From the NCBI GenBank assembly GCA_003246795.1, contig QKCS01000235.1, positions 1 to 5,206 on the forward strand: a stretch of 5,206 nucleotides of DNA. Direction: 5' to 3'. The notes below the pieces were generated by a model, which was not told the DNA's origin, did no database searches, and was given only the letters and a program-made list of their open reading frames with translations. Of the stretch, positions 1 to 5,206 are shown one piece after another. Position 1 is the first letter of the stretch; every line of letters begins with the position of its first letter. This DNA comes from Alphaproteobacteria bacterium (GTDB lineage: Bacteria > Pseudomonadota > Alphaproteobacteria > Micropepsales > Micropepsaceae). The position numbers were made by a program, and so were the translations under genes.

Positions 1-1
1 A

Positions 2-424
2 GCGGATCGCAGCTTTGATCCCGACTCGTTCGTCGGGGGCGCCAAGGTCGCGCACGAGATGATTGCGCGCGCGTTCGCGCAAGGCGATCGCGAAATGCTG
101 AAGCCGCTTCTGTCGGACGACGTCTATGCCAGCTTCGACTCCGCGATCACGACGCGCGAGAAGGCCGGCCAGCAGATGGAGTTCTCGTTCATCGGCTTGA
201 AGCAGGCGAACCTCGAAGAGGTCGGGCTGCGCGGACGCATTGCGGAGGTGACCGTGCGGTTCGTCAGCGAACTCATCAGCGTGACGCGCGACGCCGCCGG
301 TGCGGTGATCGACGGCGCGGCGGGCGTGGTGCGCGAAGTGACCGACGTGTGGACGTTCGCCCGTGATACGCGCTCGTCCGATCCGAATTGGAAGTTGGTG
401 TCGACGGCCGGCGCCTCAGCCTAA
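2..424 (+). CDS. Tim44-like domain protein, C-terminal part (5' end outside window)
   Basis: The reading frame is open from base 2 to the TAA at 422-424 and gives 140 residues; the true start is left of the window. The ATG at 59 is internal, because the residues before it (RSFDPDSFVGGAKVAHEM) already belong to the domain. Visible family hallmarks are FxxDxFxxGAKxAxxMI, the AFAxGDRxxLKxLLS helix, VRFVSELISVTRDxxG, then VTDVWTFARD and a closing DPNWKLVST. These match the alphaproteobacterial relatives of mitochondrial Tim44, which normally have an N-terminal membrane-anchoring segment (not visible here) and a cytoplasmic or membrane-associated C-terminal domain of the fold seen. Known role: Tim44 tethers the import motor in mitochondria; the bacterial proteins are thought to act in envelope or membrane-protein assembly, but their substrate is unclear. 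It lies directly upstream of mltA on the same strand, 22 bases apart, which suggests co-transcription. No frameshift or odd composition is visible. Confidence 0.87.
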   Translation, partial: ADRSFDPDSFVGGAKVAHEMIARAFAQGDREMLKPLLSDDVYASFDSAITTREKAGQQMEFSFIGLKQANLEEVGLRGRIAEVTVRFVSELISVTRDAAGAVIDGAAGVVREVTDVWTFARDTRSSDPNWKLVSTAGASA

Positions 425-446
425 ACCTCTCTCGCGAAGCCTTCAC

Positions 447-1655
447 ATGCGTGCACCGACGGCGCTGGGCGCAGCGATTCTGATTCTGGCGACGGCGTGC
501 AAGCCGTTGACCGGCGTTCTTCCCGTAAAGCCCGCCGATGAACTCGTTCTGAAACGGACGAGTTACGAGGCGCTCGAGGATTGGGCGGCGACGGACACGC
601 GTGCGGCGTTCGGCGCGTTCGCCGCGTCCTGCAAGAAGATCACGGCGCGCAAGGACGGCGACGGGTTCGGCGGATCGCCGCTCTACGGCAGGGTTGCGGC
701 CTGGCGCGGCGCCTGCGATGCCGCGCGGCAGATCCCCTCGCCGTCCGCCGAGTCGGCGCGCCGGTTCTTCGAGACGTGGTTCGTGCCGGCGCAGGCGATG
801 AACCGTAGAGAGCCGGTCGGCCTCTTCACCGGGTATTACGAGCCCGAATTGACGGGCAGCCGCACGCGCACGAAGCGGTTCAACGTGCCGCTCCATAAGC
901 GCCCTTCGGATTTGGTTTCGGTCGATCTCGGCGCGTTCCGGCCTGAATTGAAAGGCGAACGCATTGCCGGGCGCGTCGACGGGGGAAGGTTGGTGCCTTA
1001 CGCGACGCGTGCGGAGATCGTGGCGACGGGGTTGGCGGGCCGTTCGTCGCCGATCGTGTACGTCGACGATGCGGCGGCGGCCTTCTTCCTGCACGTACAA
1101 GGCTCGGGGCGCGTGCGGTTCGCCGACGGTCAGGTCATCCGCGTCGCCTACGACGGGCAGAACGGACATGTCTACACGGCGATCGGGCGCATGCTCGTCG
1201 ACCGCGGCGAGATTTTGCGCGAGCAATTGTCGATGCAGTCGATCCGCGCGTGGCTCGAGGCGCATCCGGCCGAGGGGCATGCGCTCATGAACGAGAATGC
1301 GTCCTACGTGTTCTTCAAGGAGCAGGCGATCGCCGATCCGGCGCTGGGTGCGGAAGGCGCGCAGGGCGTGCCGCTGACGCCGGAGGCGAGCCTTGCCGTC
1401 GACCGGCGGTTCCACGGACTTGGCGCGCCGATGTGGGTCGACGCCAAAGCGCCCGCCGACGGCGCGAACGACGACGATGTCGTCTTCCGCCGCCTCGTGG
1501 TGGCGCAGGACACGGGCGGCGCGATCCGCGGGCCGGTGCGCGGCGACGTCTATTGGGGATCGAGCGCGCGGGCGGAGAGCATCGCGGGACGAATGGCGCA
1601 CAAAGGTCAACTCTACGTGCTGTTGCCCAAGGCCGTGGCGGCGCAATTGAACTGA
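447..1655 (+). CDS. mltA: Membrane-bound lytic murein transglycosylase A (MltA)
   Basis: The protein cleaves the MurNAc-GlcNAc bond of peptidoglycan and leaves a 1,6-anhydro-muramyl end. I chose the ATG at 447 (402 residues) over the in-frame ATG at 363 because it places a lipoprotein signal at the N-terminus: a hydrophobic stretch, then L-A-T-A-C with Cys18 as the lipidated residue and Lys at +2, suggesting outer-membrane anchoring. A weak GAAG at 436-439 sits 7 bases before the start. Family motifs appear in order: FTGYYEPxxxGS at 127-138, HVQGSG at 216-221, YDGQNGxxYTxIGR at about 235-248, MNENxSYVFF at 281-290, and the C-terminal 3D region QDTGGAIRGPxRGDVYWG at 354-371, ending in LYVLLPK. 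Asp355 and Asp367 are the conserved acids; by recalled alignment Asp367 best matches the catalytic Asp308 of E. coli MltA. Length is near the family norm for this class. The gene sits between the Tim44-like gene and the Smr gene in an apparent operon. Confidence 0.96.
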   Translation: MRAPTALGAAILILATACKPLTGVLPVKPADELVLKRTSYEALEDWAATDTRAAFGAFAASCKKITARKDGDGFGGSPLYGRVAAWRGACDAARQIPSPSAESARRFFETWFVPAQAMNRREPVGLFTGYYEPELTGSRTRTKRFNVPLHKRPSDLVSVDLGAFRPELKGERIAGRVDGGRLVPYATRAEIVATGLAGRSSPIVYVDDAAAAFFLHVQGSGRVRFADGQVIRVAYDGQNGHVYTAIGRMLVDRGEILREQLSMQSIRAWLEAHPAEGHALMNENASYVFFKEQAIADPALGAEGAQGVPLTPEASLAVDRRFHGLGAPMWVDAKAPADGANDDDVVFRRLVVAQDTGGAIRGPVRGDVYWGSSARAESIAGRMAHKGQLYVLLPKAVAAQLN

Positions 1656-1656
1656 C

Positions 1657-2235
1657 GTGGTCAAGAAGCGCGATCTGGGTGCGGACGAACAGGCGCTGTG
1701 GGACGAGGTCACACGTCACGTGCGCCGCTTGAAGGCGCAGAAGATCAAGAACAAGCCGCGCGTATCTACAGTTGGGCGGTCTGCGACGGAACCTACTGCG
1801 ATCGCGGAGCCGGTTTCGGCGCGCTCGCCTGCGAAATCCACGCCGCGCGTGCCGACGGGTTTCGGCATCGACGGCGCGACGGCCGAACGCTTGCGACGGG
1901 GCAAGGTCGAACCGGATTCGCGATTGGACCTTCACGGTCTGACGCAAACCCAGGCGCACACGCGGCTTCTTGCGTATGTCCGGCGCGCGCGCGAGCGTGG
2001 CGAGCGGTGCTTGCTGGTGATCACGGGTAAAGGTGCGCCGGCCGCGCACACGCGCGACGACCTGCGGCCGTTCTCCATGCCGGAACGGCCGAAAGCCGGC
2101 GTGCTTCGCGTGCTTGTTCCGCGTTGGCTCGCGGAGGTTGAGATGCTTCCGTTCGTGGTCGGTGTACAGAGCGCGCATCGGCGCCATGGCGGCGCGGGCG
2201 CGCTCTACGTCTATCTCAGGCGCCAGCGCGCTTAG
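1657..2235 (+). CDS. Stand-alone Smr-domain protein (MutS2 C-terminal-type nuclease domain)
   Basis: This gives a 192-residue protein from a GTG start that lies one base after the mltA stop (TGA-C-GTG). There is no clear Shine-Dalgarno sequence, so translation is probably coupled to mltA. The start is supported by the N-terminal sequence (MVKKRDLGADEQALWDEVTRH), which fits small Smr proteins, and the next in-frame ATG is only at residue 141. Residues 27-85 are a basic, Ser/Pro/Ala-rich linker. The Smr domain fills 88-189: LDLHG at 90-94, the helix TQxQAHTRLLAYVRRA, ITGKG at 122-126, GVLRVLVPRWL at 148-158 and HGGAGALYVYLRR at 177-189. Smr domains bind or cut nucleic acids; in E. coli SmrB the equivalent Asp-Leu-His is needed for mRNA cleavage on collided ribosomes (from memory), and D91-L92-H93 are intact here. 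No MutS ATPase part is present. Whether this protein acts on DNA, mRNA or both cannot be told from the sequence. Confidence 0.93.
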   Translation: MVKKRDLGADEQALWDEVTRHVRRLKAQKIKNKPRVSTVGRSATEPTAIAEPVSARSPAKSTPRVPTGFGIDGATAERLRRGKVEPDSRLDLHGLTQTQAHTRLLAYVRRARERGERCLLVITGKGAPAAHTRDDLRPFSMPERPKAGVLRVLVPRWLAEVEMLPFVVGVQSAHRRHGGAGALYVYLRRQRA

Positions 2236-2242
2236 GCGACGG

Positions 2243-4360
2243 TTACTGGTAGTAGCTGCCGCTCAACGGATCCGCGACTTCATCGAGCTCGGTGCGGAAT
2301 CTGCGGCGCAATGAGCTTTCGCGCTGCGGAGCGTTGCCGCGGATCGTGACGACGTAGGGCCCCGTCCCGGAGTAGCGAATCTTGTCGGCGGGAACGCCCA
2401 AGCGAACCAGCTCGTCTTTCACCGCGTAGAGTCGGCGACGCCAGAGGTCGCTATCCGTCTCGCGTGATCCGAGCGCGACGACGCGCACCTTGGTCGTGCG
2501 TCCGGCCTGGAGGACTTGTCCGGCGGCCGCGGCGAGCGCGTTGAGCGCCTCACGCGTCAAGTTCGACTTCGCTTCGAAGAAGGCGACGTGGAAGACCGGC
2601 GGCGGCTTTGGCGTTTCGGCCTTTGGCGAGGTGGCCGGCGCGGTCGTTTCGTTGCTGTTCAGGCCGGGATAAGCGCCGTTTGTGGTTTCCGGCGCCGCGG
2701 GCGGCGGCGGCGTGGCCGGGGCCGACGACTTCGGCGGCGCGGCTTGCTCAGCCGGTGGCGTCGTTGGTTCCGTCGGCGGCGGCGCCTGTTGCTGAACACG
2801 CGGCACTTCGAATGTCGGCGTGCCGCCGAACCAGGTGCAGGCGCCGGTGAACGTGCAATAGATGGGCAGGATAACGATTGCGAGCAGCGTCAATGCGACG
2901 AGGCCTGCGAGCAGGAACTGGGCGAGCGGAAGGCCGATGCCTGCTTCGTCCTGCTTTTCGGCATGTGCTTCCTCGCAGCACCAGCAACTGGTGCCGGGCG
3001 CAAGGTCGACGCACCAGGTCGGATACTGACCCAGGAACGTCACGTCGAATTTTTCGGGCGTGTCGTCTCTGACTCTGCCGTCCGTTTTTCTTTCGATCGC
3101 CTTGCGGAGCGTTTTGTCTTTCGCCCTGGCGCGGACTCGGGGCTTGTCGCCGTCCTTTGCAGGCGGCGAGAAGATGTCGGACAGCCAGTCGGCGCCGCGT
3201 TCGAGCGCGCCGAGCGGATTGGGCAGAACGCCGTCCTTCGGCTTGCCGCCTTCGAACAGGAAGACACGCTGGTTGCTCGGCGAGAGCAACATCGGCGGCC
3301 GGTCGAAGACGAACCCGTGATCGCGTGCGCGCTTCGCCAACACTCTGCGCGGCGCGAGCCATTGGTCGGCGCTCGACTTCTTCAGTGTCGGGCGGACGAG
3401 GGCTGCGATGCGCGAGGCGGCAGCAATGGGCGAGCGAATGGCGTCCGGCGGGATCGTGGTGTTGCGGCGGCCGATGAGCAGGAACTGCGTCTTGTTTTCC
3501 GGCAGATCGGGGGAGCCGAACGAATAGACGTTCAGGAGAACAAGGAGCTTGCGCAGCAGCGCGACGATCTCGCCGAGCGAGCCGGGCTGATCCCAGCCTT
3601 CGGGGTCGCCGGGGGCGTCGAGCAGCCCTGCGGCCACGAGCGCGGCGGGCGCTTGAAGCGTGTCGAGCACCGGGACGGGCGCCATCACGGGCGCCTGAGA
3701 CAGCACCGGCGCCGCGCCGATGTTGATGGAACCGCCCGAAACGTTCGGCGGTAGGTTCGGCTGATAGCCGCCGCCGAGCGGTTGGCGTGCGCCGGGGGCG
3801 CTGGCGGCCATCGCCTTGATCAACTCGGAACGCGTGATCTCTTCGAGGATGCGCAGTGGATTGCGCGAGAGCTCGATCGTCGCGTCCTTCATGTCCGGGC
3901 GGATCAGGCGGCCGCGATATTGTTCCTCGGCTTGAGGCCCCACGTAGATGCGCGTGAGAAAGCGCGTGTAGATCTTCGCGGCTTCTTCTTGCGTCGGATT
4001 GCCGGACGGATCGCGCAGCGTGAGATACGCGTTCACGAATTCCGTCATGTAGTCCTTGTGCGCGACGAGCACGTAGCTCGTCGGCATGCAGACTTGCGCG
4101 TAGATCTCGAACTGTCCGCTCGCGAGCGCTTTCAGCGTCGCGCCGTCCCATTGCGTGATCGAGTTGTAAGCGGGCACGACGGCGAAGTTCGACTGCCCGG
4201 CGGCCACGGCGTCGAGTGAGTCGGCGACCGTGTTTCTGAAAATCAGATGAGCGACATTGCCCGGTTCGAGCATGGCGCGGGCGGCCAAATAAGAATGTCC
4301 GCCGTCGCTTTCGGCAAAAGAAACGAAGAGGCTCCGCTTCGACACTCGCGACCCCAACAC
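2243..4360 (-). CDS. Composite membrane protein: degenerate prephenate-dehydratase-like region, Cys cluster, one membrane helix, OmpA-like C-terminus
   Basis: I do not recognise this 705-residue protein as a named family. Residues 11-102 read like the start of a prephenate dehydratase: DGGHSYLAARA (GxxGxxSxxAA), IFRNTVADSLDAVAAGQSNFAVVPAYNS (the enzyme has FxxVFxAVxxGxAdxxVVPiENS) and FEIYAQVCMPTSYVLVA. After a Pro/Ala/Gly-rich insertion (186-258), ENKTQFLLIG at 288-297 matches the enzyme's NxTRFLxxG motif. Glu of ENS and Arg of TRF are replaced by Tyr65 and Gln292, so catalysis is unlikely. Then come a basic stretch (408-436), C450-x8-C-W-C-C462, a membrane helix (about 476-500), C502 and C508, a Pro/Ala/Thr-rich spacer (520-589) and an OmpA-like domain (589-695, with LGVPADKIRYSGTGP and a final SSLRRRF). 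There is no N-terminal signal peptide, so the N-terminal half is predicted cytoplasmic and the C-terminal domain periplasmic. The start is GTG at 4360; GTG at 4345 is an alternative, and a stop at 4400-4402 bounds the frame. The gene lies 149 bases after hslU and ends 7 bases from the convergent Smr gene. The domain readings are by eye; the frame is secure. Confidence 0.85.
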   Translation of the reverse strand: MLGSRVSKRSLFVSFAESDGGHSYLAARAMLEPGNVAHLIFRNTVADSLDAVAAGQSNFAVVPAYNSITQWDGATLKALASGQFEIYAQVCMPTSYVLVAHKDYMTEFVNAYLTLRDPSGNPTQEEAAKIYTRFLTRIYVGPQAEEQYRGRLIRPDMKDATIELSRNPLRILEEITRSELIKAMAASAPGARQPLGGGYQPNLPPNVSGGSINIGAAPVLSQAPVMAPVPVLDTLQAPAALVAAGLLDAPGDPEGWDQPGSLGEIVALLRKLLVLLNVYSFGSPDLPENKTQFLLIGRRNTTIPPDAIRSPIAAASRIAALVRPTLKKSSADQWLAPRRVLAKRARDHGFVFDRPPMLLSPSNQRVFLFEGGKPKDGVLPNPLGALERGADWLSDIFSPPAKDGDKPRVRARAKDKTLRKAIERKTDGRVRDDTPEKFDVTFLGQYPTWCVDLAPGTSCWCCEEAHAEKQDEAGIGLPLAQFLLAGLVALTLLAIVILPIYCTFTGACTWFGGTPTFEVPRVQQQAPPPTEPTTPPAEQAAPPKSSAPATPPPPAAPETTNGAYPGLNSNETTAPATSPKAETPKPPPVFHVAFFEAKSNLTREALNALAAAAGQVLQAGRTTKVRVVALGSRETDSDLWRRRLYAVKDELVRLGVPADKIRYSGTGPYVVTIRGNAPQRESSLRRRFRTELDEVADPLSGSYYQ

Positions 4361-4369
4361 ACGTTTGCG

Positions 4370-4386
4370 ACCGCCGAGGGGGCGGT
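4370..4386 (-). promoter_or_regulatory. Perfect hairpin just upstream of the 705-codon gene start
   Basis: ACCGCC and GGCGGT form a perfect 6-bp, all-but-one GC inverted repeat around a 5-base loop (GAGGG on the + strand). On the transcript of the - strand gene the hairpin ends 9 bases before the GTG at 4360. Its 3' arm, GGCGGU, holds the only Shine-Dalgarno-like purine run near that GTG, so folding could limit ribosome access. No T-run follows on either strand, so it is not a standard intrinsic terminator. In GC-rich DNA a 6-bp stem can arise by chance, so the regulatory role is inference. Confidence 0.35.
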
Positions 4387-4424
4387 ACTTCCCAGAGAAT
4401 CAGCGTACCGCGAAAGAGAGCGTT

Positions 4425-4445
4425 ACACGATATATCTCAACGTGT
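4425..4445. promoter_or_regulatory. Short dyad ACACG-N11-CGTGT overlapping the promoter candidate
   Basis: ACACG at 4425-4429 and CGTGT at 4441-4445 are exact reverse complements with 11 bases between them, and the palindrome GATATATC (4429-4436) overlaps the left part. The half-site spacing of 16 bases centre to centre and the overlap with the possible -10 box would suit a repressor operator. Five-base arms are short, so chance is a real explanation. Confidence 0.18.
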
Positions 4446-4455
4446 TGTGGATCAA
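4429..4455 (-). promoter_or_regulatory. Weak sigma-70-like promoter candidate for the 705-codon gene
   Basis: On the - strand, TTGATC (4455-4450) and TATATC (4434-4429) are separated by 15 bases, which is shorter than the usual 16-18. Each box matches about four of six consensus positions. The surrounding 4420-4460 is clearly more AT-rich than the flanking genes, which fits a promoter region between hslU and the next gene. Read-through from hslU is an equally plausible source of transcription. Confidence 0.25.
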
Positions 4456-4509
4456 TTCTACTCGCCCGTCTGAACTCATCCATCGGGTGTAGGTTCGATC
4501 CGTCTCGCG

Positions 4510-5206
4510 TCAAAGTATGAAGCGCGAGAGGTCGGCGTTCTTCGTCAAAGCGCCGATTTCCCTAGAGACGAAGCTCTTGTCAACGACGATGCGTGCGCCC
4601 TGACTGTCGGGCGCGTGGAAGCTTACCTCTTCCAGCACTCGTTCCATCACGGTCTGCAACCTCCGCGCGCCGATGTTTTCCACCGTCGCGTTAACTTCGG
4701 CCGCCGCGTCGGCGAGCGCGTCGATGCCGTCGTCGGTGAAGTCGAGTTCGACCCCTTCGGTTTGCATCAGCGCTTTGTACTGTTTGATGAGGCTCGCCTC
4801 GGTCTCGGTCAGGATGCGGCGGAAGTCGTCGCGGGTCAGCGCCTGGAGCTCGACGCGGATCGGAAGGCGTCCCTGCAATTCGGGGAGAAGGTCCGAGGGC
4901 TTGGCGAGATGGAAGGCGCCGGAGGCGACGAAGAGAACGTGATCGGTTTTGACGGGACCGTGTTTCGTCGTGACCGTGGTGCCTTCGATCAGGGGCAGCA
5001 GATCGCGCTGCACGCCGTCGCGGCTGACGTCGGCGCCGCCGCGGGCCTGACCTTCGCGGGCGCATATCTTGTCGATCTCGTCGATGAAGACGATGCCGTC
5101 GTTCTCGACGTTCTTGATGGCGTCGCGCACGAGCGCCTCGTTGTCGATCAGCTTGTCGGATTCTTCCGCGATCAAGGGGGCATATGCATCGGAAACTTTG
5201 ATGCGG
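4510..5206 (-). CDS. hslU: ATP-dependent protease ATPase subunit HslU, C-terminal half (5' end outside window)
   Basis: HslU (ClpY) is the AAA+ hexamer that unfolds proteins and feeds them into the HslV peptidase in the cytoplasm. About 231 residues are visible, roughly half of a normal HslU; the Walker A motif and pore loop lie beyond the right edge. The frame is open to the edge and ends in TGA at 4510-4512. Seen in order: EESDKLIDxEALVxxAI, the Walker B motif IVFIDEID (5071-5094), ADVSRDGVQRDLLPLIEGTTV, KTDHVLFVASGAFHLAKPSDL, PELQGRLPIRVEL (family position of the arginine finger), FTDDGIDALA, and the sensor-2 motif ENIGARRLQTVMERVLEE (GARR at 4660-4671). The C-terminus DLSRFIL is the family's usual tail, whose end docks between HslV subunits to activate it. 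All these motifs are intact. In most genomes hslV lies just upstream, which here means beyond the right edge. No clear terminator follows the stop. Confidence 0.98.
   Translation of the reverse strand, partial: RIKVSDAYAPLIAEESDKLIDNEALVRDAIKNVENDGIVFIDEIDKICAREGQARGGADVSRDGVQRDLLPLIEGTTVTTKHGPVKTDHVLFVASGAFHLAKPSDLLPELQGRLPIRVELQALTRDDFRRILTETEASLIKQYKALMQTEGVELDFTDDGIDALADAAAEVNATVENIGARRLQTVMERVLEEVSFHAPDSQGARIVVDKSFVSREIGALTKNADLSRFIL

Noticed and set aside
363..446. Upstream in-frame ATG that would extend MltA by 28 residues
   Set aside because: It overlaps the end of the Tim44-like gene, and its extra residues are basic and would bury the lipoprotein signal. The ATG at 447 puts Cys18 at a normal lipobox distance.
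276..1712. Long open frame of 478 codons on the - strand, opposite mltA
   Set aside because: Its product is extremely Arg-rich and low in complexity with no motif, as expected opposite a GC-rich gene. mltA on the + strand carries every family motif.
2516..3754. Open frame of 412 codons on the + strand, opposite the 705-codon gene
   Set aside because: The product is Arg/Gly-rich with no recognisable motif, while the - strand frame shows dehydratase-like, membrane and OmpA-like segments in order.
3949..3972. TRF tripeptide at residues 132-134 of the 705-residue protein as the dehydratase TRF motif
   Set aside because: It lacks the preceding Asn-x context and the LxxG that follows, and it comes too early in the chain. 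ENKTQFLLIG at 288-297 fits better in position and context.
2748..4151. Second - strand frame of 467 codons overlapping the 705-codon gene
   Set aside because: It is Arg/Ala-rich shadow coding in another frame of the same strand. It lacks the membrane helix and motifs, and no frameshift is needed to explain the main gene.
4036..4333. Reading of the N-terminal region of the 705-residue protein as a TAXI/TRAP solute-binding protein
   Set aside because: There is no signal peptide, and the VVPxYNS and TQFLLIG motifs fit the prephenate-dehydratase pattern better. A general type II binding fold remains possible.
4492..4501. GGTTCGATCC, similar to a tRNA T-loop (B box), possibly a tRNA end or attachment site
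   Set aside because: It is one base short of the usual GGTTCGANTCC, the flanks do not form a T-stem, and no acceptor, anticodon or D arm is present nearby.
4470..4509. Possible intrinsic terminator after hslU
   Set aside because: Only a weak CCCG...CGGG pairing with a long loop is seen, and no T-run follows.

Overview
This window is most likely a piece of alphaproteobacterial chromosome. The base composition is clearly GC-rich throughout. The left half carries three genes in a row on the + strand: a Tim44-domain protein, an MltA-type lytic transglycosylase and a stand-alone Smr-domain protein. From memory, this trio and its closeness to hslVU are typical of alphaproteobacterial core genomes. 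I cannot name a genus from the sequence.

Layout. Bases 2-424 hold the C-terminal part of a Tim44-like protein that enters from the left edge. mltA (447-1655) follows 22 bases later and encodes a lipoprotein that cleaves peptidoglycan. The Smr gene (1657-2235) starts with GTG one base after the mltA stop, so the three genes look like one operon. From the right, on the - strand, come the C-terminal half of hslU (4510-5206), the ATPase of the HslUV protease, and then a 705-codon gene (2243-4360) that converges on the Smr gene with only 7 bases between the two stop codons. Between hslU and this gene lie 149 bases, more AT-rich than the rest in their middle part. They hold a weak promoter candidate, a small dyad and a perfect hairpin just before the start codon. 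There is no gene-free stretch over 300 bases, and I see no tRNA, rRNA, CRISPR array or mobile element.

The unusual part is the 705-residue protein. It is not a family I can name as a whole. Its N-terminal half carries recognisable but altered prephenate-dehydratase motifs: a G-G-H-S start, a VVP-x-YNS motif where the enzyme has VVP-x-ENS, and a TQFLLIG motif where the enzyme has TRFLxxG. A low-complexity insertion lies inside this half. A four-cysteine cluster, one membrane helix, two further cysteines, a Pro/Ala/Thr-rich spacer and an OmpA-like C-terminal domain follow. I read it as a single-pass inner-membrane protein linking a non-catalytic ligand-binding domain in the cytoplasm to a cell-wall-facing domain in the periplasm. 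That reading is inference.

The rest of the window is housekeeping: membrane/envelope assembly (Tim44-like), wall turnover (MltA), nucleic-acid handling (Smr) and protein quality control (HslU). The 705-residue protein could fit the envelope theme through its OmpA-like domain, but no functional link is shown by the sequence.
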